Source: Pseudoips prasinana (lineage: Eukaryota; Arthropoda; Insecta; Lepidoptera; Nolidae). Taken from it: a stretch of DNA of 64,000 nt. Shown here piece by piece: positions 51,801 through 60,800 of this stretch (positions are counted from its first letter, which is position 1; each line of letters opens with the position of its first letter). Location of the stretch: NCBI GenBank assembly GCA_951640165.1, contig OX621253.1:30201969-30265968 (forward strand), given 5' to 3'. The notes under the pieces were generated by a model. That model saw only the letters and a list, made by a program, of their open reading frames with translations, was not told the DNA's origin and made no database searches. A program made the translations under genes and the position numbers.

Positions 51801-54800
51801 TTTCGCTCGTTCATTTGCCTTTCCGCTCGCGTAGAAGAATATCGTGTTTTTATAAAAATTAAGGTTCCGTTGAGTTATAATCGTAGCGCATCATGGACGA
51901 GTTCGAAAATTTTGAAGTGACCCAAGATGATTTAGAACAAATAGAGAACATTGAAATAAATTTGTTGAATTCAAGTTTTAACGTATCTTCGGAAGATGAA
52001 TACGAGAATATTTTAGTGTTGCAGCCGACTAAACGTAATCGTCGCCGCGCCGTATCATCCAATCGGAAAGCGAGGCCAGTGGATCAGAAAATACTGCGCC
52101 TGGTTTGCCAGAACAAACTCAAACTGATGGCAGTGGATGGGGACCGCCAAAAGGTAAACAACGTCGTTTGATTGCATTTACTGACATTTCGGGGCCATCG
52201 CATGTTGTACGTACGACAATGGTGAATAAATCTCCAGCTGATTTTTATTCTCTTTATAATATGCTATTGAACAAATTACCAAAAAACCTGATGCTTCTGT
52301 TGGTGCACGAATCAACCAGTGGGTTCCAACGAACCTTGCGAAGATGAAGAAATTCTTTGGTTTGCTTCTTTTCATGGGTGTGGTCAAGCTTCCAAAATTA
52401 TCGGACTATTGGTCAAAGGACGAAATTATCGGGCATCGTTTTCTTAGAACTGTTACGTCACGTAACCGTTTCGAAATTTTGCTTCGCATGTTGCATTTTT
52501 CTGAAGATGATGAAGAACACAAATCCGACCGTCTTCATCGTGTAAGGAAGCTGATGAACGATTTAAATGTGTCTTTTCGGCAACATTTTACTGCAAATGA
52601 AGACATTTGCATCGATGAGAGTATGGTGCCATTTCGTGGCAGAATCATATTTAGGCAGACGTAACAAAAATAAGCGGCATAAGTATGGTGTCAAACTGTT
52701 CAAATTGTGCTCTGTACCTGGATTTACACACTAAATACAGGTCTACGCTGGAAAAAACGATACATCATACACTACACCCATGTTGTGATGGATTTGTGTG
52801 AAGACTATGTTAATAAGGGACATACTTTACATACCGACAACTGGTATACTAGTATTGATTTAGCGCGAAGACTTTTGGACAAAAAAAATCATCTTATCGG
52901 GACGGTCAGGAAAAAACAGGCGGGGGATTCCTAAAAAAGTCGTCAGCACCAAACTCAAGAGGGGCCATTATTATGCTGAAGAGAGTCGAGATGGAATAAC
53001 GGTGTTAAAATGGAAAGACAAGCGCGATGTTCTTGTCTTATCCACAAAACACTGTGCGCTTCGTCGAGATCACAAAACGCGGAAAAGTTTTGAGGAAGCC
53101 ACAAATCGTCTTGGCTGTTGTATGCCAAGTTGTAGGCTAAAGGCGGTGTGGATTTAGCAGACCAGATGGCTTCTTATTCAACCCCATTGCGCAAATCCAT
53201 CCGATGGTATAAAAAGATTGCATTAGATATGCTTCTGAATATAGCTATGATCAATGCTCATGCTTTGTATCAGTCTGTAAACAAAAAAATAAATAAAAGT
53301 AACAGATTTTAGAATTGCAATCTTGAAATATTTCTGTGCTAACAAACAAGCACTTGAACCAGAGCTAACAAGACCGAAAAGAATGAAACATGTTTTGCAA
53401 AAATTTGACGGTCCATCTAGAAAAACTATACGTAACTGTGGAGAATGTTACAAGACGAATGTAAAAAACATGGGTCGCCTACAAACACGTAACAAAACTA
53501 AAAAAGTCAACACTTTTTGTGGAGTTTGTCCTGAAAAGCCAATTTTGTGCCATAACTGTTTTTTTAAACTACAGACTTAGATTTTTCTTTTTTCTTTCTA
53601 ATGATAGGCTGTATCATTTCTAAAGAGTTACAGATTTTTAAGTTAGTTACTTTTTATCAAAGTTTATACTTTGTGATATGGATGTAGGTTTATGGACTGA
53701 TTTCTGAAGACTTGTGATTATATAAAAGATTTAATGCCCAAGCATAGGCTGTGTTGTTTTAAGAGATTTTTAAGTTAGTAACTTGTACCAAAGTTCATAC
53801 TTTGATAATAGATGTAGGTTTTATTGACTGATTTTGAAGACTTTTTTTTTTTTACATTAATCATTGTTGTAATGCCAAGCATTTTGTGATTTTGATTTTG
53901 TTGATCTCTTTATTGTTTTGTTTTGAATATGTTATAAAAAAGGCACCAATGCATAGCCTGCATGCAAATAATGAAATTCTAAGCCATGGGAGCAGTCCCA
54001 TGACTTATAATTTCATTATTACTTTTATATATATTTTTTTAAATATGATTAAATGATTGATCTCTTTTTTTAATAAACATGATGTCAAAATATTATGTGT
54101 TTAATTAATTTTCTTACGTAAATTAGCTACGGAACCCATTACTTATTTGATACGTACTTGACTGTAAACTATTATAATATTTCTAAAGACTTTACAGTGT
54201 CTTATAAAGGCTTAAACATGATGTCAAAATATTATGTGTTTAATTAATTTTCTTACGTAAATTAGCTACGGAACCCATTACTTATTTGATACGTACTTGA
54301 CTGTAAACTATTATAATATTGCTAAAGACTTTACAGTGCCTTATAAAGGCTTAAACTTAAATGTGTTAGGGTAACTATGTACTAGGTGATATGACGTCAC
54401 ATTCGGCTCAGGCACTAGATGTCCAATTTTAACCAAACGAATAAGTGATCCCATAGCGAAGTGCTTTAGGATGGGCGCTTTATATGTTCATAGTTCGGTG
54501 AGGTCGGCGGTTCAAATCTCCAGGCAAACAATTTTTGTTAATGATAAAATTATATTTATTCTTATTCTTGTAGTCAGGCACATAAATTAAATTCAAATAT
54601 GACAAGGTCATTTAGAAGTTGGCACTCAAGCTTCGGCCATCTTACCGACAACTAGTGTAAGTTTGAGTACGTGCCGCGGTAATACAGTTATTGTGCGAGA
54701 TTCTGTTTTTAATTATAATTATAATAATTTGGTGAAGTGATTAGTTAATTTTAGGTAAGTGTTCTCTTAATGGAATATGAGTTTTTGGTAAATAATTGCC

Positions 54801-57800
54801 TCTTGAATAGATTGGTTATTGAGGAGATTTGAAATTTGTTTTAGTGGGAGGAATACCACTGATCTGCAGCGGGTATATCGGTATACCTAAGCTCGGAGGT
54901 GTACTCGTATCTCGGAAAGATTTAAATTGTCACGAAGGGGTAAGTTGTAGATCGTAATGATGTTTTTATATCTGCTTATATCTACTTACCTACTTTTTAT
55001 AAAGTAAGTCAGTGACTTGCATAAAGGCTAGGCTGTTGGTCAAATGTTTTGACAGGCTATTCTTTCTGTTGTAGCCTTAAGTCACGCCCTTCAAATTGAG
55101 GGAATCCCTTGATTAAACGACGCAACGCATTTAAAAGAGGCTAGCACGGGTGGGGTTGATAGGAACCTGCGTACCGAGACTTCGAGGGCAAATCCTATCT
55201 GGCGCTCAACACTAGGATAAGTAATAGATATAGGCCTTTTAGTATAAGTAATTTTAAGCTAGAATTAGTTACGAAGTAAGTACATAGTCTAAGTATTTTA
55301 ATGTAGAATTTGTTGTAGAATAGTTCTAATAAAAATATAAACCATGTTTTAAGCAGTTATATCTAAAAGACTGGTTTTATTGCACCGCCAACCCTTAACA
55401 ATGTCTACCTATAAAAATTAATGTCAAATGAAAGGTCAAAAATACTTACCTTATTTACCTACAACATTTTTTGAATCAACTTGTTGAAACGGCCATAAAT
55501 GTTAAGTCTTTTCAATTTTTTTTGTGCCAAGTGGCCAGGTTGTACTGTGAGGCCGCGCGGGTCACTTGCCTTAGTAAAAACCTTCGAAATGCTCACCGTC
55601 GGCCACCTACAGGCTTCTGAAGTGTTCGAGAGCATGCGGGCACATGGTGTCCGACGCGGCCCCCTGGACCCGATATAGTGTCGGTCACATGGTGTCCGCC
55701 GCGGCGTACGGGGCTAAACATGATTTTTAGTCTGGCGTTCCACGTGTTAATATTGCACAGAATGCGTGTCAGCTCCCACAGCATTCTGAGCGTATTATGT
55801 GATAGGTGGGATTTCCCAATGGTAAAGCACTGGATTCAGCTACATACCAGGGTATTGTGATACCTAGTTGTGTGGTTGTTTTTCAGTGCATTGTTTATTA
55901 CTATAATTATAAGATTACTAACATTAGGTTAAGAACTTTGTACTAACCATATATGGAGAATGTTTTATCCGAAATAAACGATTATTATTATTAACGACTG
56001 TTGTCTAATGACAACAACTGGGACCGACATCTTAACGTGCCCTCGAAAGCACAGAGACGCTCAGAAATTAAACCACTTTGGCAGTCACCCATCTATGGAA
56101 TGACTGCGAGTCTAGTTGCTTAACCGATCACGGTAACCGGCGAATTAGGCGGTAGCCACCGTGGCTAGATTTTGAGGTTTTAAAACTAAGTAAACTAGGT
56201 TTTGTTGACTTCGGGTAAACATTACTTGAGAACACCTCTGTCTAACCCTTTGAGGTATAAGTTAATATGTTATACTAAGTTACTTACCGTGATCAAGGAC
56301 TTTCCCATAATCTGAAAGTCAATGTATATTTTAGTGATGTTTCTAAATCCAAAGAGACAAGAGATATAGCATCACGCTTGATCCTCAAGGAGTTGGACAG
56401 AGGTGAATAAATTCACGATTGGTATGGTTCATAGACGGTCACCGTAGCCTAGTTGGTAGTGCTCCTGCCTACGAAGCTGGTGGTCCTGGGTTCGAATCTC
56501 AGTAAGTGAAAATATTTGTGTGATGAGCAAAAATATTTGTTTCTGAGTCATGGATGTTTTCTATGTATTAAAGTATTTATCTATCTATATAAGTATGTAT
56601 ATCGTCGCCTGGTACCCATAGTACAAGCTTTGCTTAGTTTGGGGCTAGGATGATCTGTGTGACATTGCCCCTAGATATTATTAAGATTGAATCACATAAC
56701 ATATTCTATATAATAACATTTATATAACAATTGTGAAATTAAATTGCGGCCCAGAAAGAATAATAGGGCCAACCTATATCATCCCGTCGGTGACTTAAAA
56801 GGCAACAGAAGTAACAGACATACACACACACACAGTCACACACTCACAAACTTTCGCCTTTATAATATTAGTGTGATTAGTTTCTGATATTCGAAATACA
56901 AAATCAATCATCATCATCAAATGGCCGTGTGTCAATGTCTCAGGATATTATTATCATCATCATCATATCAGCCGAAGGACGTCCACTGCTGGACAAAGGC
57001 CTCCCCCAAAGATCTCCACAATAGCCGGTCTTGCGCTATCCGCATCCAGCGATTTCCAGCGACCCGCACAAGATCATCCATCCATCTTGTAGGGACAAAA
57101 TCAATACGTAGTGTTAATTCCGCTAATTGTCAGTTTAATCATGCCGGGATGCAATTTGCACCGCCCTCCCGCCCGCAAAAATGTGCACATGCAAGAAAGA
57201 CAATATAAAAGCAAATTACATGCGCCAGTACGATACCCAACACGTGTTTCAGTCCTCCACGGACCATCCTCAAGGGCTGCTAACTCGTCGAGTGTTCAAA
57301 GGAGTCTCCTTCGAGCACTCGACGAGTGCGGGAGGGCGGTGCAAATTGCATCCCGGCATGATTATGATAATTTGCGGAATTAACACTACATATTGATTTT
57401 GTATTTTGATTGTTATGGATTTCCGCAAAGTGACGCCTGATTCCATTACTTAGTTTCTGATATGTTGATACTACATATATCAGTTAGTTGCTCGCAGCGG
57501 ACTGTTAACGCCCAGCGAATTGATGTACCAGGCACGTGATCCAATAGTAGATAGATGCGGATGATATCGATCAGGCTGGTGTTGATGATGAATATACCGT
57601 CTAAATGAACTTACTGTTCATCTTCAGACTTGACCACTTAAGGTACCAACATAAATAGCTACTCTATATGAAGTAAATCCATGCAGTAATTTTTGAGTTT
57701 AGCTCGGACATACCTACATACAGACAAACAGACAAAAATTCTAATAACTACATTTTTGGCTTCGATATCGATTGTAGATCACGGCCCAAGTATCCTTTTA

Positions 57801-60800
57801 AAAAAATATTCAATGTACAGTTTTGACTTTCCTACGATTTTATTATATGTATAGATTAAAAAGAAATGCCGTCTGATCCCAAACTAAGCAGAGCTTGACT
57901 ATGGAAAGTCTAGTCTTCTATACAAAATCTAGTACACTCAGGACAAACAGACATGTTCATACCCACAAATATCTGTCCTGAATCGAATCCACGGACTGTG
58001 CCGTCAAAGCCAAGCATTTATCAACCTCGCCAACCCGTCACCATCTAGAGCATCGACCCATGGCACTCGGACAGGATCATTGGTAGATTGCGCTTCTTAA
58101 ATTTACGCCACTACTTATGCTACATCATGGCTGAGCTATATACCATCTACTATCTAGGTATATACACGTTTTTTTTTTTGTTTTGTTAGTTCACGTAGAC
58201 TTTAAAAAAGCGCTTGTAAATAGTCAGAACATGTTCGTAGTAATATATAATTATTTCTAGGTACATATAGATATTTAGGTACACGGATTGTAGGAAATAA
58301 TTTACAATAAGAATTATTTTATAACAGTAACGATATTTAACTAACTTAAATTAAGTTATTTTCAAGGATCATGTGTAGGTTTAATTATCAAAATTTTCAC
58401 GTTGACGTTCAAACGCAATTTTATTTTACTTTAAGATGAGGAGTATCCGAATCACCCCCATGTATGGTTCTACGATTTTGCGTATTTTTGATACTTTGAA
58501 AATTTATGAGTCCTGAGCTCAAATCTTAATTTTGAACATTCTAAAAAATTCGAAGTCAGTTCTGCAATGATTAGATAAGCCATACTTTTTAGGGTGTTAG
58601 GTTAAACGATGCTAATTAGTTATCACAAAACCGGCCAAGTGCGAGTCGGACTCGCCCATGAAGGGTTCCGCAGCACCAAGTATTTCAGTTGATTAAATGA
58701 AAGGTAAATTGCGGTTTACGATTTATGACACATTAAAAAAAACGACTTAGGTACTAAATCTCGTTCAAACCAATTTTCGTTGTTAGTTTACATCATTACC
58801 ATGTAAACTAACAACGTCATAATAATATATTTTTCACGTACATCATATATTTTTTTTAGTTTTATCATTCTCTTATTTTAGAAGTTACAGAGGGGGGGGA
58901 ACTCATTTTTCCACTTTGGAAGTGTCTCTCGGGAAAACTATTCAGTTTAGAAAAAAATTATATGAGGAACCTCAATATATGTATGGGAACGATGAAAAAA
59001 AAAATTTCGGGTTTCAGTTCTATGTATGGGGAACCCCCAAAATTATTATTTTTTTTCTATTTTTGTATGAAAATCTTAATGCGGTTCACAGAATACATCT
59101 ACTTACCAAGTCTCAACAGTACAGCTCTTATAGTTTCGGAAAAAAGTGGCTGTGACATACGGACGGACAGACAGACAGACAGACATGACGAATCTATAAG
59201 GGTTCCGTTTTTTGCTATTTAGCTAAGGAACCCTAAAGATATGACCCAGAAATGTTCAACAGACCGAGAAAAAAATCGTAACTGGTGACATTTACCAAAA
59301 TACTCATTAAAAAAATTATGTCTCGTAAACTACGCAAAATCGTAGAACATACATGGGGGTGATTCGGATACTCCTCATCACAAAGTATCTGAATTTTGCG
59401 TTTGAACGTCTACTCCTCGGGCAGCCTGTATACTACATATAGGCAGGATATATACTTACTGCTGTATCCTAGGAACGTGATGTACAAGTAGTAAATGATG
59501 GACGCGAGCCAGAATGAGTTGGAGACGAAACATGACAGGAACCCTCCTTGACTTAGTAGACCTGAAACACATGGACGGTTTAAAAGTATAATAATATCCT
59601 GGGACATTATTCACACACGGTCATCTGACCCCAAACTAAGCAGAGCTTGTACTATGGAAACCAGATAACTGATATAATACATATACTATTTTTTTTTGTA
59701 AATACATACTTATATAGATAAATTACACCCAGACTCAGGACAAACAGACATGTTCATGCACACAAATATTTGTCCCGGGTGGGAATCGAACCCACGACCT
59801 CCGGCGTGAAAGGCAGCGTATCTACCAACCACGCCAACAGGCCCGTCACTGGTTACTTTTTTTAAGGATAAAGTTGGCATTAGGGCATCCTATCCCTGTG
59901 TTGCGGGGTACTTTATAATCGACGGACACAAATTACAGCCAGACTCAGAACAACTATTTATGGGTCATTGAAATCATTCCGGCGCGCGATTCGAACCCGC
60001 GACACGAAGCGGCGAGGCGTATGTCTTAGCCGCTGCGCCACAAGCAACGTGGGCAGGCCCCCTACAAGATGGACCGATGATCTTGTGAGGGTCACTGAAA
60101 ATCGCTGGATGCGGATAGCGCAAGACCGGCAATTGTGGAGATCTTTGGGGGAGGCCTTTGTCCAGCAGTGGACGTCTTTCGACTGATATGATGATGAAGT
60201 AATAAATAAACTGTGATTATGTCATTATTAATAGCCTAACCGTCAGAAAACTCCTCAATCCAAGTATAAGTACATCCTTTTGGAAAAAAGCTGATACTCT
60301 TACACTGCTGAACTTACTTATCGTATGGGCAGTGGTTACCCTAGTGTCAGAGTTGTTCAAGCCGCCCAGTAGGCCTCTGACCGGGACCGACTGTGTGCCC
60401 TACGAAGCAAGGAGACGCTCAAAAATTAAACCACTATGGTGGGCACACATCTATGGACTGACCGGCAGCCTAGTTGCTTAACCTCGCCGATCACTTAGGA
60501 CCGGTGAGACAATCTAGTTATGAGCGCCTCAACTGCTGAATTGATATTAACCAAACGTAGATATGTAGCACCGCAAGCTAACTGGCTTTCATTAAAAAAA
60601 AAAACGCATCGAAATCGATACATCCGTTTGAGAGTTACGATGCCATAGTCAGACACACACACACACACATACAGACAGACACCGACGTCTAACTAATAAA
60701 ACGCCATATTTGGTTTAGTATTTGCTGTGTGGTGACGGCATAGAATATCATCACCCCATCTCATCCCGTGGGGGCCAGCAACCTACCACAGAATGGGCAG

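Larger units (their letters stand above)
51484..55746 (+). mobile_element. piggyBac-like element, 4.26 kb, decayed
   Basis: The ends are CACGTTGAACGCCA (51484) and, reversed, CACGTGGAACGCCA (55746), each bordered by TTAA (51480-51483 and 55747-55750), the piggyBac target. Both terminal regions share subterminal motifs: GGTGTCCG(A/C)CGCGGC at 55645 and 55691 with a relative (AGTGTCCGTCGCGGC) at 51682, and CCGCGCGGGTCA at 51733 and 55552. The left end also has the palindrome CGGACACCATGTGTCCG. The transposase is broken. The right half (53581-55746) is non-coding, with a tandem duplication and a possible solo LTR. It lies in the UNC50 intron. Confidence 0.8.

Noticed and set aside
54075..54352. 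CRISPR-like or satellite array
   Set aside because: There are only two 139-bp copies without spacers, in a eukaryotic transposon; it is a simple tandem duplication.
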